Part shown: piece by piece, positions 34,015-42,710 of the stretch
How the letters are laid out: each line of letters starts with the position of its first letter
Position numbering within the stretch: the first letter of the stretch is position 1
From: Planctomycetota bacterium
GTDB lineage: Bacteria; Planctomycetota; MHYJ01; WSZJ01
Length of the DNA: 64,000 nt
Assembly: GCA_016190145.1 (NCBI GenBank)
Contig: JACPRD010000137.1
Coordinates: 1-64,000, forward strand
Direction of reading: 5' to 3'
Made by a program: the position numbers and the translations under genes
Notes under the pieces: model-generated
Database searches by the model: none
What the model was told of the DNA's origin: nothing
Seen by the model: the letters and a program-made list of their open reading frames with translations, nothing else

Positions 34015-34138
34015 GGCCTGTACGCGCGATCACCCTCGCCTGCATCCCTCCGCGGCACTCGCGGACACTTCCCGCCCAAGGATCGGACCTGCGATATCCC
34101 TTTCCTCCCGGGCCGTCATTGATTAATCTCATTAACCG

Positions 34139-35461
34139 ATGGCACCCGCAGACGAACCTTCCTCCATCCTCGCCGCCGCCGCGCGCGTCCCGGCTTTCGA
34201 GCTCACCGCCGCGACCGCCGCCGCCGCCTGCGGCCGGCCCGCGGGACGCGGCGCCCGCCGCTTCGCCTCCCACGACGAGGACGCCCTGACGCTCGCGTAC
34301 GCCGCCGCCGAACGCTGCCTCCGCGGCACCGATCCGGCCGCCGTCCGTGCCCTGTTCGTCGCGTCCACCTCCTGGCCCCGCGCCGCGGCCGCCACCGCCG
34401 AACGCCTCGCCGCCGCGCTCGACCTTCCTGCCGGCATCGCGATCGCCACTTTCGGCGGATCCTGGAAGTCCGGCGCCGCCGCCCTGCGCCTCGCGCTCGA
34501 AGGCGCCCGCCGCCCCGCCCTCGTCGTCGCCGCCGAACGCCTCGACGCGCCCGCCGGCACCGATGCCGAAACGTCGGTCGGCGACGGCGCCGCGGCCGTG
34601 CTCGTGGGGACGGGGAAGGGCCTCGCACGCGTGACGGACTGGATCTTGCGCGCGGAAACGACGGAGTGGGAATCGGAGGACGCGCGCCTGCTCAGTAACC
34701 AGGCGGCGCGCCTCGCCGCCGCCGCGAAACGCCCGGGCGTCGCCCGCGCCGCCGCCACCGCGCCCGGAGCCCGCCATTCGAAGACCATCGCGGCCGCCCT
34801 CGGCATGCCCGCCGCCGACGGCGCCATGGAACGCATCGGATTCTGCGGCGCCGCGCACCCCCTCCTCGCCCTCGTCGAAGCCCTCGAGTCCTCGCGCCCC
34901 GGCGACCGCTTCCTCTGGGCCGCCCTCGCCGAAGGAGCCGAAGCCGCCACCGTCGAGGTCGACGCCGCCCCCGCCGCCCGCACGTTCGCCGCCGGCCTCG
35001 AACGCGTCCGCCCCGTCCCCGCTTACGGCCTCTTCCTCGCCTCCCGCGCCTTCATGGATCGCCCCGACCAGCGCGCGCCTTTCGCCTCGCCCGCCATCGA
35101 ACAGCGCGACGCGGAGTTCGTCCTGCGCCTCCACGGCGAACGCTGCTCCGCGTGCCGCGCGGTCGCGACGCTTCCCGCGCCCGTCTGCCAGAAGTGCGGC
35201 GCCCGCGAGGGCCGCGTCCGGATTCCCCTCGCGAGAACCGGCACGGTCTGCACATTCACGCACGAGTACTACGTGCCTTCGCCGGCGCCGCCCGTCTCGA
35301 TGGCGGTCATCGACCTCGACGGCGGCGGCCGGCTCGTCGTGCAGGTCGCCGATGCCGCGCCCGAGGACGTCCGGACCGGCGCCCGCGTCCGCCTCGTCCT
35401 CCGCCTCCTCCACCGCGGCGGCGGCGTGCCCCACTACTACTGGAAGGCGGTGCTCGAATGA
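34139..35461 (+). CDS. HMG-CoA-synthase-like/DUF35 fusion protein with missing nucleophile
   Basis: 440 residues. The N-terminal ~310 residues follow the HMG-CoA synthase/ketoacyl-synthase III fold (LTLAYAAAERCL, ALFVASTSWP, SVGDGAAAVLVG, PGARHSKTIAAALGM with the catalytic-type His). The C-terminal ~130 residues are a DUF35 module: zinc ribbon Cys336, 339, 350, 353 (CSACRAVATLPAPVCQKC) and OB fold (VCTFTHEYYVPSPAPPVSMAVID). At the position of the nucleophilic Cys (usual pattern CxGGTAAL) it reads ATFGGSWKSGAAAL (residues 103-116), with no Cys. Catalysis of a Claisen condensation is therefore doubtful; it may be a structural or CoA-binding partner of the next thiolase, which overlaps it by ATGA. 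Confidence 0.72.
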   Translation: MAPADEPSSILAAAARVPAFELTAATAAAACGRPAGRGARRFASHDEDALTLAYAAAERCLRGTDPAAVRALFVASTSWPRAAAATAERLAAALDLPAGIAIATFGGSWKSGAAALRLALEGARRPALVVAAERLDAPAGTDAETSVGDGAAAVLVGTGKGLARVTDWILRAETTEWESEDARLLSNQAARLAAAAKRPGVARAAATAPGARHSKTIAAALGMPAADGAMERIGFCGAAHPLLALVEALESSRPGDRFLWAALAEGAEAATVEVDAAPAARTFAAGLERVRPVPAYGLFLASRAFMDRPDQRAPFASPAIEQRDAEFVLRLHGERCSACRAVATLPAPVCQKCGAREGRVRIPLARTGTVCTFTHEYYVPSPAPPVSMAVIDLDGGGRLVVQVADAAPEDVRTGARVRLVLRLLHRGGGVPHYYWKAVLE

Positions 35462-36633
35462 GCGGCCGCGTCGCCATCGCCGGAGCCGGCTGCACGGCGT
35501 TCGGCGAACATTTCGACCGGTCGTACACGGATCTTGCGGAAGAGGCGTGCCGGGAGGCGCTGGGGGAAGCGGGGCTCGGGGCGAAGGACGTGGGGGCGGC
35601 GTGGCTGGGGACGGCGTTTCCGGACGTGGGGGTCTACCGCGGGCGGAGCGGGATGGACCTGGCGGAGTCGCTCGGGCTCTCCGGGATCCCGATCACGCGC
35701 GTCTCGAACTACTGCGCCACGGGCGGCGACGCCCTGCGCAACGCGGCCAACGCGCTTCTCGCCGGCGAAGTCGACGTCGCGCTCGCGGTCGGCGTGGAGA
35801 AGCAGCGGGACCGGGCGCCGCAGGAGTCGATCGTGCGGCTGATGGTGGAGACGGGGCATCCGTCGTACCAGAAGGGATTCACGGCGGCGGGGACGTTCGG
35901 GGTTTTTGCGGTGAAGCGGATGGAGGCGACGGGGCTCACGCGCGAGGACCTGGCGGCGGTGTCGGTGAAGAACCACGAGCACGCGGCGCGCAACGACAAG
36001 GCGCACCACCGGCGTCCGGTCACGGCCGCGCAGGTGCTGGCTTCGCCGATGGTCGCCTGGCCTCTCACGCTGCTCGACTGCTGTCCCGCGACGGACGGCG
36101 CGGCGGCGGTGGTGCTGGTGCGCGAGGAGGACGCGAGGAAATTCCGCGCGCCGGTTCTCGTCGCCGGAATCGGCTTCTCGGTCTCCTCGGGCTGGGACGG
36201 TCCCTTCCATGACGAGTCCTTCGATTTCATCGGCTTCCCCGCGGTGCGGCAGGCGGCGAAGGCGGCGTACGGGCGCGCGGAGATTTCCGACCCGGTGAGG
36301 GACGCGCAGCTCGTGGAGGTGCACGACTGTTTTTCGGTGAACGAGCTGATCGCGTACGAGGACCTGGGGTTGTGTGGCCGGGGCGAGGCGCAGCGGCTGC
36401 TGCGCGACGGCGCGACGAAGTTCGGCGGGAGGATTCCGGTCAACGTCAGCGGCGGGCTTCTGTCGTGCGGGCATCCCGTGGGCGCGACGGGGCTGCGGAT
36501 GGTGTACGAGGTGGCGCGCCAGCTTCAGGGCGCGGCGGGCGCGCGGCAGGTTCCGGGGGCGCGCCAGGGAATCACGCAGAACATCGGCGGTCCGGGCGCC
36601 GTGGCTTTTGTTTCGGTCCTGAGAAAGATGTGA
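35458..36633 (+). CDS. SCP-x-type thiolase
   Basis: 391 residues. Nucleophile Cys86 (SNYCATGGDALRNAAN) is present, with VHDCFSVNELIAYEDLG and SCGHPVGATG near residue 340. The last motif has Cys where most thiolases have Lys before GHP (KGHPIGATG), as noted in some SCP-x-type and aldolase-like members. It overlaps the HMG-CoA-synthase-like/DUF35 gene by ATGA, so the two products probably form a complex comparable with BbsA-BbsB, archaeal thiolase/HMGCS/DUF35, or the Ltp2-ChsH2 retro-aldolase. The substrate is unknown; an acyl-CoA thiolysis or aldol cleavage in aromatic or side-chain degradation is the working guess. Confidence 0.78.
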   Translation: MSGRVAIAGAGCTAFGEHFDRSYTDLAEEACREALGEAGLGAKDVGAAWLGTAFPDVGVYRGRSGMDLAESLGLSGIPITRVSNYCATGGDALRNAANALLAGEVDVALAVGVEKQRDRAPQESIVRLMVETGHPSYQKGFTAAGTFGVFAVKRMEATGLTREDLAAVSVKNHEHAARNDKAHHRRPVTAAQVLASPMVAWPLTLLDCCPATDGAAAVVLVREEDARKFRAPVLVAGIGFSVSSGWDGPFHDESFDFIGFPAVRQAAKAAYGRAEISDPVRDAQLVEVHDCFSVNELIAYEDLGLCGRGEAQRLLRDGATKFGGRIPVNVSGGLLSCGHPVGATGLRMVYEVARQLQGAAGARQVPGARQGITQNIGGPGAVAFVSVLRKM

Positions 36634-36666
36634 CGCCGTCCGGCCGACAGCAACAGGGTGAAATCC

Positions 36667-37566
36667 ATGTCCAACCTCCTGCGCAACATCGGCAACACGC
36701 CGCTTCTCGAACTCCGCCGCATCCTCCCCGAGGGCTGCGCGATGCTGCACGCGAAGGGCGAGTTCCTGAACCCGAGCGGCAGCATCAAGGACCGGATCGC
36801 GAAGGCGATCATCGACACGGCGGAGCGGACGGGGGCGATCAAGCCGGGGAGCACGATTCTCGAGGTGACGAGCGGGAACACGGGGATCGCGTTTTCGATG
36901 GTGGGGGCGGAGAAGGGCTACAAGGTGGTGATCATGATGCCGCGGAGCGCGACGCACGAGCGGCGGAAGATGATCGAGTTCTACGGCGCGCGGCTCGAGC
37001 TGATCGAGGATCTGCGGCAATTGCAGCACGCGGTCGAGGTCGCGGTCGAGCTGGCGAAGAAGGACCCGACGATCTTTCTGCCGCGGCAGTTCTCGAATCC
37101 CGGGAACGCGCGGGCGCACGAGGAGGGAACGGGGCGGGAGATCCTCGAGCAGGCGGGGTCGAAGGTGGATGCCTTCGTGATGGGCGTCGGGACGGGCGGG
37201 ACGCTGATGGGGGTGGGGCGGGCGCTCCGGAAGGCGAACCCGAACGTGCTGGTGGTGGCGGTGGAGCCCGCGGAGTCCGCGGTGATGTCGGGCGACAAGC
37301 CGGGGTGTCACGGGATTCAGGGGCTGGCGGACGGGTTCATTCCCGAGATCGTGAAGATGGACGAGGTGAGCCGGGTGATGAAGGTGGGGACGCAGGAGGC
37401 GATCGACATGGCCCGGCGTCTGGTGAAGGAGGAAGGGCTTTTCGTGGGGATCAGTTCCGGCGCGAACGTGTGCGCGGCGATCCGGATCGCGAAGGAGCTG
37501 GGGCCGGGGAAGAGGGTGGTGACGGCGTTGCCGGATCGGGGGGAGAGATATCTTTCGATTTTCTAG
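36667..37566 (+). CDS. cysK: Cysteine synthase (O-acetylserine sulfhydrylase)
   Basis: 299 residues, PLP fold type II. It replaces the acetyl group of O-acetylserine by sulfide to make cysteine. Motifs: PLP Lys41 in NPSGSIKDRIA, substrate loop TSGNTGIAFS, PLP-phosphate loop GVGTGGTLMGV, and QGLADGFIPEI. CysM- or cystathionine-beta-synthase-like members share these motifs, so K versus M is not resolved. The start at ATG 36667 is preferred to GTG 36658 because an AGGGTG lies at suitable distance. It is 33 bases after the thiolase in the same direction. Its relation to the neighbouring CoA-ester genes is not obvious, apart from supplying Cys for iron-sulfur and selenium-type biosynthesis. Confidence 0.88.
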   Translation: MSNLLRNIGNTPLLELRRILPEGCAMLHAKGEFLNPSGSIKDRIAKAIIDTAERTGAIKPGSTILEVTSGNTGIAFSMVGAEKGYKVVIMMPRSATHERRKMIEFYGARLELIEDLRQLQHAVEVAVELAKKDPTIFLPRQFSNPGNARAHEEGTGREILEQAGSKVDAFVMGVGTGGTLMGVGRALRKANPNVLVVAVEPAESAVMSGDKPGCHGIQGLADGFIPEIVKMDEVSRVMKVGTQEAIDMARRLVKEEGLFVGISSGANVCAAIRIAKELGPGKRVVTALPDRGERYLSIF

Positions 37567-37585
37567 GGGGCAGACGAGGAAGGGC

Positions 37586-37673
37586 TAATTTTGAATGATG
37601 AATTTTGAATTTTGAATTTGATCCGCGTTCGAATGGCTCACAATTAATAATTCAAAATTCACAATTCAAAATT
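37586..37673. repeat. C-family foldback element (AATTTTGAAT units)
   Basis: TAATTTTGAATGATGAATTT followed by two further TTTTGAATT units (37586-37621) faces TTCAAAATTC and TTCAAAATTG (37650-37673) across a short loop. The A+T content is far above the surrounding DNA. The element lies between cysteine synthase and the mutase small subunit. Confidence 0.8.
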
Positions 37674-37757
37674 GCCTTTCGTGTCCGCCCTCTCCGGAGG
37701 AAGCGGACCCCGAACTACTTAATTGACTTCACCTTTGTCCCGCGCTACCCTCAGTCC

Positions 37758-38168
37758 ATGCCACGTCCCCTCCGCGTCCTCGTCGCCAAGCCCGGCCTCG
37801 ACGGGCACGACAAGGGCGCGAAAGTCGTCGTCCAGGTCCTCCGCGACGCGGGCATGGAAGTCGTCTACACCGGGCTCCACGCCTCGCCGGAGGCCGTCGT
37901 CAAGGCCGCCGTCGAGGAAGACGTCGACGTCGTCGGCCTCTCCATCCTCTCCGGCGCCCACCTGCCCCTCTGCCGCCGCGTGTGCGAGGGACTGCGCGGC
38001 ACCGGCAAGCCCGTCGTCCTCGGCGGCGTCGTGCCGCAACAGGACGAAGAAGGACTCCGCGCCCTCGGCGTGGAAGCCGTCTTCCGCATGGGCGCACCCT
38101 TCCAGGAGATCGTCGAGTGGATCCGTCGCAGGGCCGGAAGGTCGTCACCGAGTCCGGCATTGAAATAA
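37758..38168 (+). CDS. Cobalamin-binding subunit of acyl-CoA mutase
   Basis: 136 residues. The B12-binding domain has the base-off motif [12 protein letters not shown] with cobalt-ligating His17, then [12 protein letters not shown] and [14 protein letters not shown], as in the C-terminal domain of methylmalonyl-CoA mutase. A separate small subunit is the arrangement of archaeal and anaerobe-type methylmalonyl-CoA, isobutyryl-CoA and 2-hydroxyisobutyryl-CoA mutases. The ATG at 37758 gives the family-typical length; the frame runs upstream through the C-family repeat but without a start signal. Its 3' end overlaps the start of the large subunit, so the two are translationally coupled. Confidence 0.88.
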   Translation: MPRPLRVLVAKPGLDGHDKGAKVVVQVLRDAGMEVVYTGLHASPEAVVKAAVEEDVDVVGLSILSGAHLPLCRRVCEGLRGTGKPVVLGGVVPQQDEEGLRALGVEAVFRMGAPFQEIVEWIRRRAGRSSPSPALK

Positions 38169-39703
38169 AGCCGGTGTACACGGCGGCGGACGTCGCGGGG
38201 CTCGACCCCGGGCGGCCCGGGGAGTTTCCTTTCACGCGCGGCATCCACCCGGAGATGTACCGGAAACAGCCGTGGACGATGCGGCAGTACGCGGGGTTCG
38301 GGACGCCGGAGCAGACGAACGAGCGGTTCCGGGCGCTGATCGCGCACGGGCAGAACGCGCTCAACGTGGCGTTCGATCTGCCGACGCAGCTCGGGCTGGA
38401 CTCGGACGATCCGCGCGCGGAAGGCGAGGTCGGGCGCGTCGGGATGGCGGTCGACACGCTGGACGACATGGAGCGCGCGTTCGAGGGGATCCCGCTCGGA
38501 AAGGTCTCGACCGCGCTCACGATCAACGCGCCCGCGCTCGTGCTCCTCGCCATGCACCTCGCCGCGGCCGAAGCCCAGGGCGTCCCCGCCGCCGACGTGC
38601 GCGGGACGCTTCAGAACGACATCCTCAAGGAGTTCATCGGCCGCGGCGCGTGGATCTATCCCGCCGCGCCGTCCGTCCGCCTGGTCGCGGACTCCATCGA
38701 GTACTGCGCGAAGTCCGCCCCCCGCTACAACGCCGTGTCCGTCTGCGGCTACCACCTGCGCGAGTCCGGCGCGACGCCCGCCGAGGAAATGGCGCTCGCG
38801 TTCGGCATCGCCCGCACCTACATCGAGGCCGCGACCGCCCGCGGGGTCGCCGTGGACGAAGTCGCCGGGAAAATCACATTCAACCTCAACGTCTTCGGCA
38901 ACCTCTGGGAACAGGTCGCGAAGTTCCGGGCGGGGCGGAAGCGCTGGGCGGCGATCGTGCGGGCGTACGGGGCGAAGGAAGCGAAGTCGGCGCAGCTCCG
39001 GATGCTCGCGGGCGGCGGCGGCGGCGGGCTCACCATCGAAGAACCCGAAAACAACATCGTGCGCGGCGCGTACTACGCCCTCGCCGCGGCGCTCGGCGGC
39101 GCCCAGACCATGGCGCTGTGCTGCTACGACGAGGCGTATTCGATCCCCACCGAGAAGGCGTCGCTCCTGTCGCTGCGCACCATGCAGATCCTCGCCGAGG
39201 AAGTCGGCCTCTGCGACACGGCGGATCCGCTCGGAGGGTCGTACTTCGTGGAAGCCCTGACCGCGGAAATGGAAAAGCGGATTCTCGAGGCCGAGGGCGA
39301 GCTCCGCGCGCTCGGCGGCATGGTGCGGGCGATCGAGGAGGGGACGATCCAGCGCAAGCTGGCGCGGCAGGCGTACGAATCGGAGAAGCGGCTGCGCTCG
39401 GGCGAGGCACCAAAGATCGGCGTGAACCGCCACGTGGTGGAGGGAGCGCCGGCGCCCGCGATGGCGACGCACCCCTACGACCCGTCGTGGGCGGAGAAGA
39501 AGGTCAAGGAGCTGAAGTCGCTTCGCGCGCGCCGGTCGTCGGACGCGGTCGGCGCGGCGGTCGACGCGGTGAAACGCGCGGCGGCGGGGACGGAGAACCT
39601 GGTGCCGCCGATTCTCGCGGCAGTGAAGGCCCGCGCGACGGTGGGGGAGATCTGCGGCGCGCTGAAGGAGGTCTTCGGGGAGTTCCGCGAGCCGAGGTTT
39701 TGA
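38117..39703 (+). CDS. Methylmalonyl-CoA mutase-type large subunit
   Basis: About 528 residues from a GTG at 38117 (52-base overlap with the small subunit); no ATG is available in this frame near the expected start. The TIM-barrel catalytic chain reads [67 protein letters not shown], and ends [10 protein letters not shown]-like. The active-site Tyr of RQYAGF and the Arg of EFIGRG, which hold the carboxylate in methylmalonyl-CoA mutase (Tyr89, Arg207 of Propionibacterium), are retained; isobutyryl- and hydroxyisobutyryl-CoA mutases change the Arg. This favours a methylmalonyl- or similar diacid-CoA substrate. Expected role: propionyl-CoA/odd-chain or dicarboxyl-CoA metabolism. Confidence 0.85.
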   Translation: MDPSQGRKVVTESGIEIKPVYTAADVAGLDPGRPGEFPFTRGIHPEMYRKQPWTMRQYAGFGTPEQTNERFRALIAHGQNALNVAFDLPTQLGLDSDDPRAEGEVGRVGMAVDTLDDMERAFEGIPLGKVSTALTINAPALVLLAMHLAAAEAQGVPAADVRGTLQNDILKEFIGRGAWIYPAAPSVRLVADSIEYCAKSAPRYNAVSVCGYHLRESGATPAEEMALAFGIARTYIEAATARGVAVDEVAGKITFNLNVFGNLWEQVAKFRAGRKRWAAIVRAYGAKEAKSAQLRMLAGGGGGGLTIEEPENNIVRGAYYALAAALGGAQTMALCCYDEAYSIPTEKASLLSLRTMQILAEEVGLCDTADPLGGSYFVEALTAEMEKRILEAEGELRALGGMVRAIEEGTIQRKLARQAYESEKRLRSGEAPKIGVNRHVVEGAPAPAMATHPYDPSWAEKKVKELKSLRARRSSDAVGAAVDAVKRAAAGTENLVPPILAAVKARATVGEICGALKEVFGEFREPRF

Positions 39704-39793
39704 GAGTCAACCATGATCGGGGATCACCCTCGGGGATGCCGATGGCGTGGGGCAGGCACGAAGCGACGGGGATCCATTTTCCGCCTGCGCTCG

Positions 39794-39906
39794 CGGAACG
39801 GCTGAGGAGGAGGAGAAGGAGGAGGAGCAGGGGGAGGTCACCCCGCCGAGGCCGTTCCTCCCCCTGCTCCTTCTCCTCCCCCTTCTCCTGGGCCGTTTCA
39901 GAACAA
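39794..39906. repeat. D-family foldback element with purine-rich arms
   Basis: GGAACGGCTGAGGAG... (39795-39839, purine-rich GGAGGAG/GAAGGAG tracts) pairs with ...CCCTGCTCCTTCTCC, then CTGGGCCGTTTCAGAACA (to 39906). The loop is GTCACCCCGCCGAGGCCG. It sits between convergent genes, like its copy at 58648-58745, and could act as a bidirectional terminator. Confidence 0.8.
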
Positions 39907-39954
39907 CCGGCCGACGGAGCATCCCAGGCCGATTCTGCCTCAAACTCCCAGGGT

Positions 39955-40839
39955 CTACTTCCCGTCCCACCCCGCCAGCCGCGCCCACAGGTGCCATGCT
40001 GCCTGCGCCTTGAGATTCGCATTCAGCGGCTGCGAGTGCGCCGAGCTGCAGGGAAACCACTTCCCGGGGTGCGCCTCCTGCCACTCCTTCGCCCAGTTCG
40101 ACTCGCGCCGGCCGTCCCCGTCCTTGTCGTAGTCGCACGCGTCGTTCGGCGCGCGCTCGGCGTACGAGACGCCGTCCGGATCGTGACTCTCGATGTCCTC
40201 GAAGTCGAACAGGATCCGGCCGCCACGCCGGCAGTGCGCCCGGATCTGCTCGTTGCGCGCGTGCAGGTTCCCCCGGAGCCCCGAGCCGTCCAGGTGCCCC
40301 GTCATGTACACGAACTTCACCTTCGGCCAGTCGGTCTCGAGCCCGCCCATCAGCCGGAGGTACGTCTCGATGTCGCCTTCCTTCGCATTCCCCGCCTGCC
40401 CGCACCACGACCACACGACGACGTTCGTTTCCGGATGCGCCTTCAGGTACGCCCGCGTCGCCGCCTCCCATGCCGTCCGGTCGGGATTGCCCAGGTCGTT
40501 CGCGCCCGAAAACGGCCGGTCGCGCAGATCGAGAGCGCCGTCCTTCCCCCCGTTCCCGAACGCGTACGTCCGGTCGTATCCCGGCTTGTACTTGAGCAGC
40601 CCCGTCATCCCCGTCACCAGCTGGCTGCCGTGCGAGGTGTGACCGTAGGCGACATGAAGCGTCTTCTTCGCCTCCTCGACCCACTTCGCCGGGATCGCCT
40701 CCAGCTTCGTGCACGCGTGGTCGACGACGATCGTCCGCGGGTCCGCCTTCGGCCCGTCTTCGGTCCGTGCGGAAGCGGCGAGCAGGGCGACGAGGGCGGC
40801 GGCAGGGATGGCCTTCAGGACGGTTGCGCGGCGCGGCAT
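39955..40839 (-). CDS. Secreted protein of unknown function
   Basis: 294 residues with a signal peptide (RATVLKAIPAAALVALLAAS) and likely cleavage before EDGPK. The mature part starts TIVVDHACTKLEAIP, followed by the striking VAYGHTSHGSQLVTGMTGL (residues ~62-80), then VVWSWCGQAGNAKEGDIETY and KFVYMTGHLDG. Alternating strand-helix layout with a central VVVWSWCGQ strand suggests an SGNH-hydrolase-like or flavodoxin-like alpha/beta fold, but the classical GDS motif is not seen. DACDYDKDGDGRRESNW looks like a calcium-binding (DxDxDG) loop. Ends NANLKAQAAWHLWARLAGW. No functional prediction beyond exported, possibly Ca-binding, enzyme-like protein. Confidence 0.65.
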   Translation of the reverse strand: MPRRATVLKAIPAAALVALLAASARTEDGPKADPRTIVVDHACTKLEAIPAKWVEEAKKTLHVAYGHTSHGSQLVTGMTGLLKYKPGYDRTYAFGNGGKDGALDLRDRPFSGANDLGNPDRTAWEAATRAYLKAHPETNVVVWSWCGQAGNAKEGDIETYLRLMGGLETDWPKVKFVYMTGHLDGSGLRGNLHARNEQIRAHCRRGGRILFDFEDIESHDPDGVSYAERAPNDACDYDKDGDGRRESNWAKEWQEAHPGKWFPCSSAHSQPLNANLKAQAAWHLWARLAGWDGK

Positions 40840-40908
40840 CAGGGTGCACCTTGATTCAGGGCGTAGTGATAGGACGCAAATCGCGCTGATATGTTACATG
40901 AGATTAAC

Positions 40909-41014
40909 CTTCTCATTGTGCGCGTATTCCGGCGTGCGTCGGCGTCTGGACCTCGCTCGCTGTGCTCGCTCGCCCCGGCCGCGCGACGCACGCCTCCATT
41001 CGCGCACAATGAGG
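40909..41014. repeat. F-family foldback element, copy 1
   Basis: CTTCTCATTGTGCGCG (40909-40924) is inverted in CGCGCACAATGAGGA (41001-41015). Inner arms ATTCCGGCGTGCGTCGG and CCGCGCGACGCACGCC pair as well. The loop contains TGGACCTCGCTCGC and GCTCGCCCCGGCC, words shared with the E family. Confidence 0.75.
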
Positions 41015-41087
41015 ACGGCTCCACATTGCCGCAGGGAGACCAGTTGATCCCCTTGCGTCTTGGCGCCATCCCCCCGAGTGATCGAGA

Positions 41088-41215
41088 TTCTCATTCTGCG
41101 CGAAAAGTGGGGCGGCGAGCGGCCGGGGCGAGCGAAGCGGCGCCGCCGGCCCTTTGGCGGCGTCGCGAAGCGAGGTCCGGACGCTGCCGATCCCACTTTT
41201 CGCGCAGAATGAGAA
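41088..41215. repeat. F-family foldback element, copy 2
   Basis: TTCTCATTCTGCGCGAAAAG (41088-41107, continuing TGGGG) and its inverse CTTTTCGCGCAGAATGAGAA (41196-41215, preceded by CCCA) form a ~24-bp perfect outer stem. The loop contains GGGGCGAGCGAAGC and GCGAAGCGAGGTCCGGAC, again the shared core words. Confidence 0.85.
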
Positions 41216-41228
41216 CCTTCGATCGGGC

Positions 41229-41342
41229 GGCCATAAGCCATAAGCGACGGCCGGCATCGGCGGATATCGATGAGAGCCCTCGCGATCCGCCGGGAGCCTC
41301 GGTCCCAGGTCCCTTATAGCTTATGGCTTATGGCTTATGGCG
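41229..41342. repeat. B-family foldback element, copy 2
   Basis: GGCCATAAGCCATAAGCG (41229-41246) faces CTTATAGCTTATGGCTTATGG continuing to 41342. Loop words CCCTCGCGATCC and GGAGCCTCGG match the copy at 33894-34014 (CCATCGCGATCC, ACCTCGG). Confidence 0.8.
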
Positions 41343-41415
41343 CGTTCGCATGGCCGATCACCTCCGTCCTTCGATCCACATTGCCCCCCCCGCCCCGCCG
41401 CATTACCCTTCCACA

Positions 41416-42537
41416 ATGCTCCAGGGCTTCCGCGTCCTCGACCTCACCCGCATGCTCGCCGGCCCCTACGCTTCCATGATCCTCGCCGACCTCGGCGCCG
41501 AGGTGATCAAGATCGAGCCGCCGGAGGGGGACGAGATCCGGAAGATGGGTCCGCCGTTCGTGAAGGGTGAGAGCGCGTACTTCATGGCGGTCAATCGCGG
41601 CAAAAAGTCCGTGGTGCTGGACCTGCGGGATCCGAAGGCGCGCGAGGCGTTCGACCGGCTCGCGGCGGAGGCGGACGTCGTGCTGGACAATTTCCGTCCG
41701 GGCGTGATGGATCGGCTGGGGATCGGGCACGCGCGGCTCCACGCCCTGAACCCGAAGCTCGTGCTCTGCTCGCTGACGTCCTTCGGCGAAACGGGCCCGA
41801 TGCGCGACCTGCCGGCGTTCGACCTCGTGGTGCAGGCCTGGTCGGGCGCGCTCTCGATGACGGGGGAGCCCGGCGGGCCGCCGGCGCGCCTCGGGATTCC
41901 GCTGGGCGACCTCGCGGGCGGCATCTACTCGGCCGTCGGCATCCTCGGGGCGCTTCTCCAGCGCTCGCGCACGGGAAAGGGCGCGCGCCTCGAGCTGTCG
42001 CTTCTCGACTGCCTCACGGCCATGGCCACCTATCTCGCGCAGTACTGGTTCGCCGACGGCCGCGTCCCGGGTCCGCAGGGGACCGGGCACATGTCCTGCG
42101 TCCCGTACGGCGCGTACCGGGTCGCCGACGGATGGATCGTGATCGGGGTGTTCACGGAGCGGTTCTGGAAGGGGTTTTCGCGCGCGCTGGGGCATCCGGA
42201 GTGGGCGGAGGACGCGCGCTGGGCGTCGAACGAGTTGCGGGTGAAGAACCGGGCGGAGCTGGAGGGGCTGATCGGCGCGGTGCTGGCCGCGCGCCCGGCC
42301 GCGGCGTGGCTCGAGCGGCTGCAGGCCGAGGGTGTGTCGGCCGCGCCGGTCCTGACGCTCGACCGGACGCTGGGGCTCGAGCAGCTGATCCTGCGCGGCA
42401 TGGTGCCTGCGGTCAGGCACCCGGTCGCGGGCGAAATGAAGACACTGGGCGATCCGATCCTGCGCGGCGCGCCCCGGCCGTCGCCGCGGCTCGGGGAGCA
42501 CACGGAAGAGGTGCTCCGCGGGATCGCGGCCCGGTAA
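41416..42537 (+). CDS. Class III (CaiB/BaiF) CoA-transferase
   Basis: 373 residues of family III CoA-transferases, which move CoA between acyl-CoA and a free acid through an aspartyl anhydride. Motifs: RVLDLTRMLAGPYASMILADLGAEVIKIEPP (split over residues 5-35), NRGKKSVVLDLRDPKARE, and the catalytic-Asp region PAFDLVVQAWSGALSMTGEPGG with Asp at the expected place. LGDLAGGIYSAVGILGALL is the usual dimer segment. The family includes BbsEF (benzylsuccinate CoA-transferase) and formyl-CoA transferase; substrate cannot be read from sequence. It is a single gene in this spot, followed by a Lrp regulator after 173 bases. ATG 41416 is chosen because upstream coding is repeat-derived. Confidence 0.85.
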   Translation: MLQGFRVLDLTRMLAGPYASMILADLGAEVIKIEPPEGDEIRKMGPPFVKGESAYFMAVNRGKKSVVLDLRDPKAREAFDRLAAEADVVLDNFRPGVMDRLGIGHARLHALNPKLVLCSLTSFGETGPMRDLPAFDLVVQAWSGALSMTGEPGGPPARLGIPLGDLAGGIYSAVGILGALLQRSRTGKGARLELSLLDCLTAMATYLAQYWFADGRVPGPQGTGHMSCVPYGAYRVADGWIVIGVFTERFWKGFSRALGHPEWAEDARWASNELRVKNRAELEGLIGAVLAARPAAAWLERLQAEGVSAAPVLTLDRTLGLEQLILRGMVPAVRHPVAGEMKTLGDPILRGAPRPSPRLGEHTEEVLRGIAAR

Positions 42538-42710
42538 GCGGGTCCGAGACATTTCGTTCGGACCCGCGAAAGTCCTGGGTGGACCCGCTTATCCCGAGCG
42601 AGTGCAGCGAGTCGAGGGATGGGCTCGTTAGGGTATCCGACATCACTAGGGTGAATTGCGCCCGACCCGCTGAGTCGCGACGCAATTCAGATTGACAGAT
42701 ATCATGAAAT

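Larger units (their letters stand above)
40840..41415. other. 576-base divergent spacer packed with three foldback elements
   Basis: The spacer between the secreted-protein gene and the CoA-transferase gene holds two F-family foldbacks (40909-41014, 41088-41215) and one B-family foldback (41229-41342), listed separately. No open frame with a ribosome site was found. The apparent upstream extension of the CoA-transferase frame (from 41323) is translated B-family repeat. Confidence 0.7.

Noticed and set aside
34139-35461. HMG-CoA synthase of the mevalonate pathway
   Set aside because: The nucleophilic Cys is absent and a DUF35 domain is fused; no other mevalonate genes are nearby.
37567-37757. 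Cobalamin riboswitch upstream of the mutase
   Set aside because: No B12-box-like sequence was seen; the spacer is occupied by the AATTTTGAAT foldback.
41323-41415. Upstream start of the CoA-transferase
   Set aside because: The extension encodes translated B-family repeat and lacks the family's N-terminal pattern, which begins at 41416.
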